Assembly (NCBI GenBank): GCA_965267405.1
Contig: OZ253954.1
Coordinates: 1,426,001 to 1,490,000 of the forward strand
DNA: 64,000 bases
Source of the DNA: JAPPOI01 sp028818055
GTDB taxonomy: Bacteria > Pseudomonadota > Alphaproteobacteria > Rhodobacterales > Rhodobacteraceae
Reading direction: 5' to 3'
Shown here: in pieces, positions 9,596-17,677 of the stretch
Layout of the letters: each line of letters opens with the position of its first letter
Numbering within the stretch: position 1 is the stretch's first letter
The notes under the pieces: model-generated
Database searches by the model: none
What the model saw: only the letters and a program-made list of their open reading frames with translations
What the model was told of the DNA's origin: nothing
Position numbers and translations under genes: made by a program

Positions 9596-10681
9596 ATGAA
9601 AGACATCGAGATCATTTTAGGCATAGAATCGAGTTGCGACGACACAGCGGCCGCGGTTGTAACAGCCGACAGACGCATTCTCTCCTCCATCGTCGCAGAC
9701 CAAACCATGCTACATTCCGCATTTGGCGGAGTAGTTCCAGAAATCGCTGCCCGAGCCCACGCCGAGAAACTGGATTTCGCGGTCGAACAGGCTTTAAGCG
9801 AGGCAGATGTCACGCTTAAGGACATTCATGCGATTGCTGTGACCGCCGGACCCGGCCTGATTGGCGGAGTGATGTCGGGTGTCATGCTGGCAAAAGGTCT
9901 CGCCACGGGCTCCGGTCTGCCATTGATCGGCGTCAACCACCTTGTAGGGCACGCACTCACTCCGCGGTTGACTGACGATCTGGCCTTTCCATATCTGATG
10001 CTCTTGGTTTCGGGTGGTCACTGCCAATTTCTCATCGTGAACGGCCCTGATCAGTTCGAGCGACTAGGAGGCACGATCGACGACGCGCCGGGCGAAGCGT
10101 TCGACAAAGTTGCTCGCCTTCTGGGTCTGTCGCAGCCCGGCGGACCGTCTATTGAAATTGCCGCCCAATCCGGAAACGACAAGGCATTCGCGTTCCCACG
10201 TCCTCTGTTGAACCGCGACGGCATGGACATGAGTTTCTCTGGTTTGAAGACTGCCGTTCTCAGGTCACGCGACGCCATTATTTCCGAGAAAGGCGGCATC
10301 AGCCTAAAAGATCAATCTGATCTCGCCGCAAGTTTTCAATCTGCCGTAACCGACTTGCTTGTTGAGAAATCCCGGCGCGCAATTCAAGTCTACCTTGAGC
10401 AATCTCCTGTTCAACCCGCGCTCGCGGTCGCCGGAGGCGTTGCCGCCAACACGCTTGTTCGCGCAGGCTTGAAAGACCTGACGTCCAAGATGTCCGTTGA
10501 ATTCATTGCTCCGCCCCTGCCACTTTGCACGGATAACGCGGCAATGATCGCTTGGGTCGGACACGAACTGCGCCGCATCGGCCATCCTGGCATGACACCT
10601 TTGGTCCCCCGTCCGCGATGGCCGCTGGACCCGCGGCGTCCTTCGATGCTGGGATCCGGGAAAAAGGGAGCAAAGGCATGA
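9596..10681 (+). CDS. tsaD: tRNA N6-threonylcarbamoyladenosine transferase TsaD
   Basis: Metal-dependent ASKHA-fold enzyme of 361 aa that transfers the threonylcarbamoyl group to A37 of ANN-decoding tRNAs, together with TsaB and TsaE. The metal-binding histidines are His115 and His119 in the segment HLVGHA. The N-terminal ESSCDDTA and the SGGH segment are also typical. tsaE lies 10 kb downstream at 20.7 kb; tsaB is not in the window. The stop overlaps the start of gpsA (ATGA). Confidence 0.97.
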   Translation: MKDIEIILGIESSCDDTAAAVVTADRRILSSIVADQTMLHSAFGGVVPEIAARAHAEKLDFAVEQALSEADVTLKDIHAIAVTAGPGLIGGVMSGVMLAKGLATGSGLPLIGVNHLVGHALTPRLTDDLAFPYLMLLVSGGHCQFLIVNGPDQFERLGGTIDDAPGEAFDKVARLLGLSQPGGPSIEIAAQSGNDKAFAFPRPLLNRDGMDMSFSGLKTAVLRSRDAIISEKGGISLKDQSDLAASFQSAVTDLLVEKSRRAIQVYLEQSPVQPALAVAGGVAANTLVRAGLKDLTSKMSVEFIAPPLPLCTDNAAMIAWVGHELRRIGHPGMTPLVPRPRWPLDPRRPSMLGSGKKGAKA

Positions 10682-11637
10682 CAGGCGTTGCCGTAATTGG
10701 TTCTGGCGCGTTCGGCACCTCACTTGCGTTGGCACTGGCCGCAGAAGGGTCTCCAATTGAGTTTTGGGGGCGAGATCGGGATGATCTGCGGCAAATGCAG
10801 GAAAACCGGAAAACCGGGACCAGATTGCCCGGTTTTGATTTGCCGGAAAGTATTTCGGTTAAGCCGGACCTTGAAAAGATATCGGCGCAAGTTTGCCTTC
10901 TTTCCGTACCCATGCAGAAACTGGCCGGTTTCCTTGAAAGCGCTCCTTCACTGAAGGGTCGGACATTGGTCGCATGCTGCAAGGGTGTCGATCTGAAAAC
11001 CGGTTTGGGGCCTGTGTCAACGATCCAAACTGTCTTCCCCGACAACAGCGCGGGAATACTGACCGGACCAAGCTTTGCCGTAGACATTGCAGCAGGCTTA
11101 CCAACTGCGCTGGTCATTGCGCACGGCGATGCTTCGGTGGCAGCCTCACTTCAGGCCGAGTTAAACCGAAGCAAGCTCAGGCTTTACCGCACAACCGACA
11201 CTGTTGGCGCTGAACTTGGCGGCTCACTGAAGAACGTGGTTGCCCTAGCGTCCGGTATCGCGATTGGCGCTGGACTTGGCGAAAGTGCCCGCGCTTCGGT
11301 CATCGCACGTGGGTTCGCCGAGATGACGCGTTATGCGATGCGTATGGGCGCGCAGCCCGAGACTTTGGGCGGATTGTCGGGCCTGGGTGATCTTGTGTTG
11401 ACCGCTACGTCAGAAAAGAGCCGGAATTACTCGGCCGGAATTGCGATTGGACAGGGCCGAGATCTGCCAGATGTCACCATCGAAGGCATAGCAACCGCGC
11501 AAGCGATTGCAGGTCTTGCCAAAAGCGACGGCGTCGACATGCCTTTGGCGTCCGCCGTTGCCGCAATTACGCTTGGCAAGCTGGACCTTCGATCTGCTAT
11601 TGAGATGTTGTTAGCCCGACCAGCGACCGAGGAATAA
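10678..11637 (+). CDS. gpsA: Glycerol-3-phosphate dehydrogenase [NAD(P)+]
   Basis: Cytoplasmic enzyme of 319 aa reducing dihydroxyacetone phosphate to sn-glycerol-3-phosphate, the start of phospholipid synthesis. The Rossmann motif GSGAFGTSLA is at residues 8-17 and the catalytic lysine is Lys185 in GGSLKNVVAL. I used the ATG that overlaps the tsaD stop; a longer frame exists upstream but runs inside tsaD. The EVE-domain gene starts three bases later, so tsaD, gpsA and the EVE gene look co-transcribed. Confidence 0.97.
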   Translation: MTGVAVIGSGAFGTSLALALAAEGSPIEFWGRDRDDLRQMQENRKTGTRLPGFDLPESISVKPDLEKISAQVCLLSVPMQKLAGFLESAPSLKGRTLVACCKGVDLKTGLGPVSTIQTVFPDNSAGILTGPSFAVDIAAGLPTALVIAHGDASVAASLQAELNRSKLRLYRTTDTVGAELGGSLKNVVALASGIAIGAGLGESARASVIARGFAEMTRYAMRMGAQPETLGGLSGLGDLVLTATSEKSRNYSAGIAIGQGRDLPDVTIEGIATAQAIAGLAKSDGVDMPLASAVAAITLGKLDLRSAIEMLLARPATEE

Positions 11638-11640
11638 AGC

Positions 11641-12057
11641 ATGCAATATTGGCTGTTCAAATCCGAACCTTCCACTTGGAGCTGGGATGACCAATTGGCC
11701 AAGGGCGACGCCGGTGAAGAATGGGACGGCGTGCGAAACTACCAAGCCAGAAACCACATGAGAACGATGAAAATTGGCGATCTTGGGTTCTTTTACCACT
11801 CTCAGAAAGACAAAGAGATCGTGGGAATCGTCGAGGTCATCGCAGAGTCGCATCCAGACAGCACAACCGATGACGAGCGGTGGGACTGTGTAGACATCAA
11901 AGCGGTCAAAACAGTCACTAAACCAGTGACTTTAGCGGAAATTAAGGAAAACGAGCGGTTGTCCGGCATGGTCTTGGTCAACAACACTCGACTGTCTGTT
12001 CAGCCTGTGTCGGCGGACGAATGGCGGATCATCTGCAACATGGCCGGCGTCAAATAA
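11641..12057 (+). CDS. EVE-domain protein
   Basis: A 138-aa protein that is a single EVE domain of the PUA-like fold, recognised by the start YWLFKSEP and the segment EWDGVRNYQARN. EVE domains form an aromatic cage that binds modified bases in DNA or RNA. In some bacteria they belong to restriction systems; stand-alone core copies like this are of unknown role and a tRNA or RNA link is a guess. It is tightly coupled to gpsA. Confidence 0.9.
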   Translation: MQYWLFKSEPSTWSWDDQLAKGDAGEEWDGVRNYQARNHMRTMKIGDLGFFYHSQKDKEIVGIVEVIAESHPDSTTDDERWDCVDIKAVKTVTKPVTLAEIKENERLSGMVLVNNTRLSVQPVSADEWRIICNMAGVK

Positions 12058-12125
12058 TCTGAAGACTGGCCAGATTAGGGTTCATCTTCCATAGTTGAGA
12101 AAACAACAGGAAGGGAACCAAACAC

Positions 12126-12509
12126 ATGGAAGTTGTGAGCGTAATTGCCGCAGCAGTTGCAGCATGGATATTTGGTGCAATCTGGTACGGCGTTATCGGC
12201 AAACAGTGGATGGCCGCTTCGGGGCTTACGGAAGAGACAATCGACCGAAAGAACCCTGCTCCTTACATTGTCAGCTTTATTTGCACGATCATCGTTGCCG
12301 GCATGACACGGCACGTCTTGGCTGGATCAGGGATCGAAGAAGTTGGAAAGGCTGCTTTGACCGGGTTTGGGCTTGGGTTGTTTATAGCAACACCGTGGAT
12401 TGCCACCAACGTGATGTTCTCGCAGCGCAATCGCAGCCTGATCTGGATGGACGGCGTTTATCCAACGATCGGAATGGCGCTGATGGCCGTAGTGCTTACG
12501 GTCTTATAA
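12126..12509 (+). CDS. DUF1761 family membrane protein
   Basis: Small integral membrane protein of 127 aa with about four hydrophobic segments. The N-terminal segment contains FGAIWYG, the hallmark of DUF1761. A Shine-Dalgarno AGGAAGGGA lies about ten bases before the ATG. Function unknown. It follows the EVE gene by 68 bp on the same strand and may share its transcript. Confidence 0.85.
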   Translation: MEVVSVIAAAVAAWIFGAIWYGVIGKQWMAASGLTEETIDRKNPAPYIVSFICTIIVAGMTRHVLAGSGIEEVGKAALTGFGLGLFIATPWIATNVMFSQRNRSLIWMDGVYPTIGMALMAVVLTVL

Positions 12510-12515
12510 CGAAAA

Positions 12516-12538
12516 CGGCGCCAGATACTCTAGCGCCG
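12516..12538. terminator. Possible hairpin between convergent genes
   Basis: A 6-bp perfect stem (CGGCGC at 12516-12521, GCGCCG at 12533-12538) with an 11-base loop lies between the convergent DUF1761 and DUF2853 genes. There is no T-run on either side, so intrinsic termination is uncertain. Confidence 0.35.
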
Positions 12539-12562
12539 AACTAGTCTCTAAACCTGGCAAAT

Positions 12563-12904
12563 TCAGCCGTATACGTGTTCTTTGCCAAAGTGCTTTGTCA
12601 GCATATAGTAGACCACCGCACGATACTTGTTGCGCTCCGAGCGGCCATAGGTGTCGATCACCGAATTGATGGCAGCCATCAACTCAGGTCCGTCGCTTAA
12701 ACCAAGCTTTTTGATCAGGAAGTTGTTTTTAACAGTCTCCAGCTCGCCTGGCTGACTGCCAGCGACAGTCGATGCATCTGCGTCATAGATCGACGGCCCA
12801 CACCCAATCGTAACTTTCTTTAACAATGACATATCCGGATTCATGCCGCATTTCTCGCGAAGATCGCTTGCATACATGTCGATCAGTTCATCGCGCTTGC
12901 CCAT
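12563..12904 (-). CDS. DUF2853 family protein
   Basis: Soluble protein of 113 aa, mostly helical and charged, with no signal peptide. Recognised as DUF2853 from its start (GKRDELIDMY), the middle (VKNNFLIKKLGL) and the end (YYMLTKHFG). The family is small, common in Rhodobacterales and of unknown function. It is monocistronic as far as can be seen. Confidence 0.85.
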   Translation of the reverse strand: MGKRDELIDMYASDLREKCGMNPDMSLLKKVTIGCGPSIYDADASTVAGSQPGELETVKNNFLIKKLGLSDGPELMAAINSVIDTYGRSERNKYRAVVYYMLTKHFGKEHVYG

Positions 12905-13035
12905 GTCTTACTCCAAAATTGCATTTCCAGAAGCTTCCGGAATCTCAGCCGGACGCATATTGCAAGAATAAGGGTCTTAGGGCGCAAAAAAATGGGAAAA
13001 AGGCTGGTTTAGTCGCACAATTGGCTGACTTAGGG

Positions 13036-13743
13036 TTATTGGCAGCGCCCCCAACCCCGCGATTGAAGATGGAAATGATCGGCGTGAAGAGAGTTGAAAT
13101 CCGGACCCAGTGTGGTTGCAAACCAATCGCAGGCACCGTCGCGAACTCTTCTAAGAAACGCCTGCTCTTTGGTGCCTCCATGCCAATCGGAAAGAAGGGA
13201 GATTGTCTCGCCAGTGTCCAGAACGAAGCCCGCAATGTCGATGGCCTCGGCGGTGGCGTGCGTCGACATCCTTCCGCCAGATCCATTTGGGGTGCGGATT
13301 TCGCGGCATGAGTAGCTGGACAAGTGGTTTATTCGGGAAACTCCAACACCGTAAACTGAGCGCGCAGCCGGTTGAACTGAATGGCGATCCCAAAGGATGG
13401 TGCGCAAGGCGATAGCGCAGGATGTCTCCAAGGGCGCAATATCGGCACTGTCAGCCGCTGAAAGTCGAACACGCGGATCGATTCCGCAAACGTCTGTCTC
13501 TTGGAGGGGCGACAAACGTTGTACATCTTTAGATTCAATCGCTGACAGGCAAGCTGCGGCATTATTCGCGGTTCGCCGTAGCTTCCAACGCGTAAGCGGC
13601 GTGACCTCATCGCTCAATTGAAGAGGCTTGAGCGGATTCCAAGAGTTGGGAAGCGGGGTGTCGGGATGGGTCGTCGCCACAACAAACAGCCCTCCCGCGA
13701 TCGCAATCGCCGAGAGGGCTGCCGATACCAGCGGAAGGCGCAA
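13036..13743 (-). CDS. Extensin-like C-terminal domain protein
   Basis: A 235-aa protein with an N-terminal hydrophobic segment (signal peptide or anchor) and an extensin-like C-terminal domain. Conserved features are several cysteines, HATAEAIDIAGF and ADHFHLQSRGWG, whose His/Asp residues resemble the metal site of D-Ala-D-Ala carboxypeptidase-like peptidases. An envelope role in the periplasm is likely, but activity is unproven. The start is TTG with AAGG upstream. It begins 10 bp after the ahcY stop, so it is probably read from the ahcY transcript. Confidence 0.85.
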   Translation of the reverse strand: MRLPLVSAALSAIAIAGGLFVVATTHPDTPLPNSWNPLKPLQLSDEVTPLTRWKLRRTANNAAACLSAIESKDVQRLSPLQETDVCGIDPRVRLSAADSADIAPLETSCAIALRTILWDRHSVQPAARSVYGVGVSRINHLSSYSCREIRTPNGSGGRMSTHATAEAIDIAGFVLDTGETISLLSDWHGGTKEQAFLRRVRDGACDWFATTLGPDFNSLHADHFHLQSRGWGRCQ

Positions 13744-13752
13744 ATCTGCGCC

Positions 13753-15141
13753 TTAGTACCGATAATGTTCGGGCTTATAAGGGCCTTCAGGCTTTACGCC
13801 GATGTAGCTGGCCTGATCCGTATTCAGTTCTGTCAGCTTGGCGCCAATCCGACCCAAATGCAGCTTGGCGACTTTCTCGTCCAGATGCTTGGGCAGGATG
13901 TAGACCTTGTTCTCGTATTCGTCGCCCTTGGTGAACAATTCGATCTGAGCGAGAACCTGGTTGGTGAAAGACGCCGACATCACGAAAGACGGGTGGCCGG
14001 TCGCATTACCAAGATTCAGCAGTCGACCTTCCGACAACAGAATGATCCGATTGCCCGATGGCATCTCGATCATGTCGACCTGTTCTTTGATGTTCGTCCA
14101 TTTGTGGTTCTTCAGGTTGGCAACCTGAATCTCGTTGTCGAAGTGACCAATATTTCCGACGATGGCCATATCCTTCATGTCGCGCATGTGCTCGATACGG
14201 ATTACGTCTTTGTTGCCGGTCGTGGTGATGAAAATGTCGGCAGTTTCGACTTCGTCTTCCAACAAGGTGACTTCAAATCCGTCCATCGCAGCCTGAAGGG
14301 CGCAAATCGGGTCTACTTCCGTCACTTTGACGCGCGCGCCCGCTCCACGGAGCGATGCAGCCGATCCTTTTCCAACGTCGCCATACCCGCAGACAACCGC
14401 AACCTTGCCAGCCATCATAGTGTCAGTCGCACGGCGGATGCCGTCGACAAGCGACTCTTTGCAGCCGTACTTGTTGTCAAACTTCGACTTGGTGACGCTG
14501 TCGTTGACGTTGATGGCTGGGAACGGCAGCTGACCGTCGCGCACCAACTGGTAGAGACGGTTAACGCCGGTCGTGGTTTCTTCGGAAACACCCATGATCT
14601 GATCGCGCACCTTGGTGAACCAGCCTGGGCTTTCCGCCATCCGTTTTTTGATCTGCGCCTTGATGACTTCCTCTTCCTCGGATTGGGGAACAGGAATGAC
14701 GTCTTCGCCAGCTTCCGCACGTGCGCCGAGCAGCACGTAAAGAGTTGCGTCGCCACCATCGTCCAAAATCATGTTTGGACCGTCCTCGAACAGGAACGAC
14801 TTGTCGAGATAATCCCAGTGCTCTTCCAAGGTCTGACCCTTGATCGCAAAGACTGGAATGCCGCCTTCCGCGATGGCGGCTGCGGCGTGGTCTTGCGTTG
14901 AGAAGATATTGCACGATGCCCAGCGCACGTCTGCTCCAAGAGCGGTAAGTGTCTCGATCAGAACGGCCGTCTGGATCGTCATGTGAAGCGATCCAACGAT
15001 CCTTGCACCAGAGAGTGGTTTGGATTTTCCGTATTCTTCGCGCAGCGCCATGAGACCCGGCATTTCGGTCTCGGCGATATCCAATTCCTTTCGGCCAAAT
15101 GCGGCCAGAGAGATATCTTTGACGATGTAATCTTTGGGCAT
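13753..15141 (-). CDS. ahcY: Adenosylhomocysteinase
   Basis: Cytoplasmic NAD-dependent enzyme of 462 aa that splits S-adenosylhomocysteine into adenosine and homocysteine, relieving product inhibition of methyltransferases. The NAD-binding GYGDVGKGSA and the C-terminal PEGPYKPEHYRY are diagnostic. The leader carries an inverted repeat around the ribosome binding site (see the regulatory entry). In Rhodobacter, ahcY lies near regA; here it is about 1.2 kb from regA on the same strand, separated by the HD hydrolase and a small secreted protein. Confidence 0.97.
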   Translation of the reverse strand: MPKDYIVKDISLAAFGRKELDIAETEMPGLMALREEYGKSKPLSGARIVGSLHMTIQTAVLIETLTALGADVRWASCNIFSTQDHAAAAIAEGGIPVFAIKGQTLEEHWDYLDKSFLFEDGPNMILDDGGDATLYVLLGARAEAGEDVIPVPQSEEEEVIKAQIKKRMAESPGWFTKVRDQIMGVSEETTTGVNRLYQLVRDGQLPFPAINVNDSVTKSKFDNKYGCKESLVDGIRRATDTMMAGKVAVVCGYGDVGKGSAASLRGAGARVKVTEVDPICALQAAMDGFEVTLLEDEVETADIFITTTGNKDVIRIEHMRDMKDMAIVGNIGHFDNEIQVANLKNHKWTNIKEQVDMIEMPSGNRIILLSEGRLLNLGNATGHPSFVMSASFTNQVLAQIELFTKGDEYENKVYILPKHLDEKVAKLHLGRIGAKLTELNTDQASYIGVKPEGPYKPEHYRY

Positions 15142-15202
15142 CTGACCCGCTCCTCATAAAGTTTCGGGTCAGATAGCATTGAGCTATGGAAGCGGCAACA
15201 AG
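15142..15202 (-). promoter_or_regulatory. Structured ahcY leader enclosing the ribosome binding site
   Basis: Read toward ahcY, the leader has a small hairpin (ATAGC/GCTAT, 15173-15187). An 8-bp perfect stem follows (15142-15149 with 15165-15172) whose loop holds the Shine-Dalgarno GAGGAG (15150-15155). Upstream CCGCTTCC (15188-15195) can instead pair with GGAGCGG over the Shine-Dalgarno, with one bulged base. The two pairings exclude each other, which would suit translational control by a ligand. It does not clearly match a riboswitch family I know. Confidence 0.45.
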
Positions 15203-15508
15203 TTAGCCTTTTATGCCAGCCGGTTGTTTCAAATCGGGCATACCGTCACGCCAATTTGTGCCCGAAGCCATAATACAAGACGTGCCATCGGCCTTCGTCA
15301 TCAGGATCGTCCACGTGCCTTTTTCCTGGGAGATCCAAACTTCGAAAACACGGTTGGAATTTTGCAGCCCGCCACCACCGAAAGTTTCGCCATAACCAGA
15401 AGCGAGTTTCTCGACGACTAGCGAGCGATCGGCACAATTTGTTTGCGCAAATGTTGCAGTTGGCAACGTCACCGCAAGAAGTGTCAGGCCATTAAGAATG
15501 CTTCGCAT
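15203..15508 (-). CDS. Small secreted protein of unknown function
   Basis: A 101-aa protein with a clear Sec signal peptide; cleavage after ATFA is likely, near residue 21. The mature part is about 80 residues with two cysteines. AAGGAG lies six bases before the ATG at 15508, which decides this start over the longer frame that runs back to 15979. The stop is 61 bp before ahcY on the same strand. No family recognised. Confidence 0.75.
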   Translation of the reverse strand: MRSILNGLTLLAVTLPTATFAQTNCADRSLVVEKLASGYGETFGGGGLQNSNRVFEVWISQEKGTWTILMTKADGTSCIMASGTNWRDGMPDLKQPAGIKG

Positions 15509-15747
15509 CGCAGTCTCCTTTCTGCGGCCGTACGCCGCTTTGCCTGTCAATCCTCCCGGTTTGTTGTCTAGTACGTGTAGAATGTTCTCAAATCGTAATC
15601 GGACACTTCGAATTTTAGGGAATGTCCGTCTCAACCACCTCATGGTATGTCTCTGATTGTGCCGGAAAGCGGGATGGAAATAAGGTATTTGCGTGCCGAA
15701 TTGGGAACCTTGACCTGCGCCTGTTCTGACCTCAGAAAGCAAGTCCG
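15509..15747. other. Intergenic region between divergent genes
   Basis: About 240 bases separate the small secreted protein (minus) and the HD hydrolase (plus). Both promoters must lie here. I see no RNA gene, repeat or strong promoter match. Confidence 0.4.
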
Positions 15748-16350
15748 ATGAAATCAACTCGTCCTCCTCCGCGCGCTTGGCAGCGCATGCTATCAGGTCG
15801 CAGACTCGATCTTTTGGACCCGACTCCGGTTGATATTGAGATCGAAGATATTGCGCATGGCTTAAGCTTTGTTGCGCGATGGAACGGCCAAACGCGCGGC
15901 GATTTTGCCTATTCTGTGGCAGAACACTCGCTCTTGGTCGAAGAGCTGTTCCGTCAGCTTTATCCGGATTCTGAGCCAAAATGGCGCCTTGCTGCGCTTC
16001 TTCACGATGCCCCAGAGTACGTCATCGGAGACATGATTTCGCCTGTTAAGGCAGCCGTCGGCCCGGGATACGAGGCCTTGGATGATCGACTGACGCGCGC
16101 CGTCCATCTACGATTTGGTTTACCAGCCACTGTGCCGGTCGAGGTAAAAAAGCGCATCAAGCGTGCTGACAAGATTTCTGCTTGGATGGAGGCCATCCAG
16201 ATTGCAGGTTTTAGCGAGACTGAGGCGGGCAAATTTTTTGGGCGGCCGAACACTCAGGTCTGGCAGAACGTTCGCATCATATTGCGACCACCGAAGGAAA
16301 CGCGCGAGGCATTTGTCGCGCGGCATCAGCAACTTCTTTCGGAATTGTAG
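15748..16350 (+). CDS. HD-domain phosphohydrolase (YfbR-like)
   Basis: A 200-aa protein with the HD-superfamily metal site: His60 in SVAEHSLLV, the HD doublet His86-Asp87 in LLHDAPEYV, and a later Asp in KRADKISAW. It resembles YfbR-type 5'-deoxynucleotidases and other small HD hydrolases; the substrate is not known. It is convergent with regA, only 12 bp away, and sits between ahcY and regA in the place where Rhodobacter species carry other small genes. Confidence 0.85.
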   Translation: MKSTRPPPRAWQRMLSGRRLDLLDPTPVDIEIEDIAHGLSFVARWNGQTRGDFAYSVAEHSLLVEELFRQLYPDSEPKWRLAALLHDAPEYVIGDMISPVKAAVGPGYEALDDRLTRAVHLRFGLPATVPVEVKKRIKRADKISAWMEAIQIAGFSETEAGKFFGRPNTQVWQNVRIILRPPKETREAFVARHQQLLSEL

Positions 16351-16362
16351 GCCTGGGCCTGA

Positions 16363-16917
16363 TTAGCGCGGTGATCGCTTCGCGAGTATGCGTTGTAGTG
16401 TCCGGCGATGCATGTTGAGCCGTCGCGCTGTCTCGCTCACGTTGCGGTCACACAACTCATAGACACGTTGAATGTGTTCCCAGCGAACTCGGTCGGCACT
16501 CATCGGGTTTTCTGGAGGAGGTGGAAGCTCGTCCTCGTCTGCCAGCAGAGCCGCCGTCACATCATTGGCGTCCGCTGGCTTCGAAAGATAATCAGTCGCG
16601 CCGATTTTCACCGCGGCCACAGCAGTCGCGATGGCGCCGTAACCAGTCAACACCACAACACGGCTATCCTGACGCTTCTCACGAATGCGTTCGACAACAT
16701 CCAAACCATTGCCGTCCTCAAGCCGGAGATCCACAACCGCATAGGCTGGCGGACGTACAGTCGCTATTGCCGTGCCAGCAGCAACGGAATCCGCGGTCTC
16801 AACCTCGAATCCACGTTTCTCCATTGCGCGCGCGAGTCGGCGCAAAAATGGCTCGTCATCATCGACGAGTAGCAGTGATTTATCTGGACCAATTTCTTTC
16901 ATGGGTCTTTCAGCCAA
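16363..16917 (-). CDS. regA: Redox response regulator RegA (PrrA/ActR)
   Basis: Global redox response regulator of 184 aa, with a receiver domain and a Fis-type helix-turn-helix. The phosphoacceptor is Asp63 when counted from the TTG at 16917, exactly the position known in Rhodobacter capsulatus RegA. Length also matches, so I prefer TTG over the ATG at 16902. The proline linker (PPPPENP) and the C-terminal HTH (RNVSETARRLNMHRRTLQR) are near-identical to PrrA/RegA. It works with RegB to control respiration, carbon and nitrogen metabolism and, where present, photosynthesis genes. No photosynthesis genes are in this window. Confidence 0.97.
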   Translation of the reverse strand: MAERPMKEIGPDKSLLLVDDDEPFLRRLARAMEKRGFEVETADSVAAGTAIATVRPPAYAVVDLRLEDGNGLDVVERIREKRQDSRVVVLTGYGAIATAVAAVKIGATDYLSKPADANDVTAALLADEDELPPPPENPMSADRVRWEHIQRVYELCDRNVSETARRLNMHRRTLQRILAKRSPR

Positions 16918-16976
16918 TTCTGGGCTTTCATTGTTCGATATAGCCTAGGGCGCAGTATACGATGCGTCAAACTGCG

Positions 16977-17588
16977 TTACCGGTTTCCAACGTGACAGGC
17001 CACTTCCGAAGCCATCTCTTCCGGAGACGCCTCTCGCGCAAAGTAAGTTGTTATCCCAACGTCACCCGGAAAAGTCAGATAGGTGAAAGTGCTGTGCGAC
17101 ATCAGGTAAAACTCGCCTTCTCCCGATCCCTTTGAATAAAACGCGCGATAGGCTTGGCTAGCGGCCTTCACCTGTTCTGCGGAACCAGTCAATGCGATCA
17201 TGTCGGGATGCATATCAACCGCGTACTGGGCCACGATCTCAGGCGTGTCGCGCTCGGGATCGATAGTGATGAAAAGTGGCGTCACTTCGACGCCCTGTTC
17301 TGCCAGAATATCAACCGCTAAGACGTTGCGCGCCACATCAAAAGGGCAGACATCCGGGCAAAAGGTATAGCCAAAGTAGACGAGTGTGGGTTTCGTTATG
17401 ACGTCCTTGTCCGTCACGAGCCGCCCTTCCCCATCCAACAACTCAAATGGGCCGCCAATCGAGCCCGGCCCGCCAGCCACGGCGTTACCTGCGCACACGT
17501 GATCTTCCCGGAGAAGCGTCCAAACTGCAGTTCCGCCTATCATCGTGGCCAACACCACGGCAGCCAGTCCGGCATATAACTTGGTCAT
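16977..17588 (-). CDS. senC: SCO1/SenC copper chaperone (PrrC)
   Basis: Membrane-anchored thioredoxin-fold protein of 203 aa with one N-terminal segment (about residues 4-25). The copper-binding pair is Cys77 and Cys81 in TFCPDVCP; the partner histidine lies in LMSHSTFTY. SCO/SenC proteins deliver copper to the CuA/CuB centres of cytochrome c oxidase, and in Rhodobacter they influence the RegB/PrrB signal. It lies between regB (divergent, 89 bp) and regA (59 bp downstream), the classical regB-senC-regA order. Confidence 0.95.
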   Translation of the reverse strand: MTKLYAGLAAVVLATMIGGTAVWTLLREDHVCAGNAVAGGPGSIGGPFELLDGEGRLVTDKDVITKPTLVYFGYTFCPDVCPFDVARNVLAVDILAEQGVEVTPLFITIDPERDTPEIVAQYAVDMHPDMIALTGSAEQVKAASQAYRAFYSKGSGEGEFYLMSHSTFTYLTFPGDVGITTYFAREASPEEMASEVACHVGNR

Positions 17589-17677
17589 TCATCGCCCTCC
17601 GGGCATAAATCACCGCATTGATCGTCCAAGCCCAGCCCGAGTACAACGGGACAGCTTGCCCCACCCACGAGTTTGTG

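Noticed and set aside
11641..12057. EVE protein as part of a defence system
   Set aside because: It is coupled to gpsA and tsaD with no restriction, nuclease or mobile genes nearby, so a housekeeping role is more likely.
12821..12833. CtrA-like TAAC...TTTAAC
   Set aside because: The half-sites are six bases apart, not seven, and lie inside the DUF2853 coding sequence.
15142..15202. Known SAM/SAH or SAH riboswitch
   Set aside because: Only the short GCTTCC/GGAGC complementarity fits; other conserved bases are not seen, so I list it as an unclassified structured leader.
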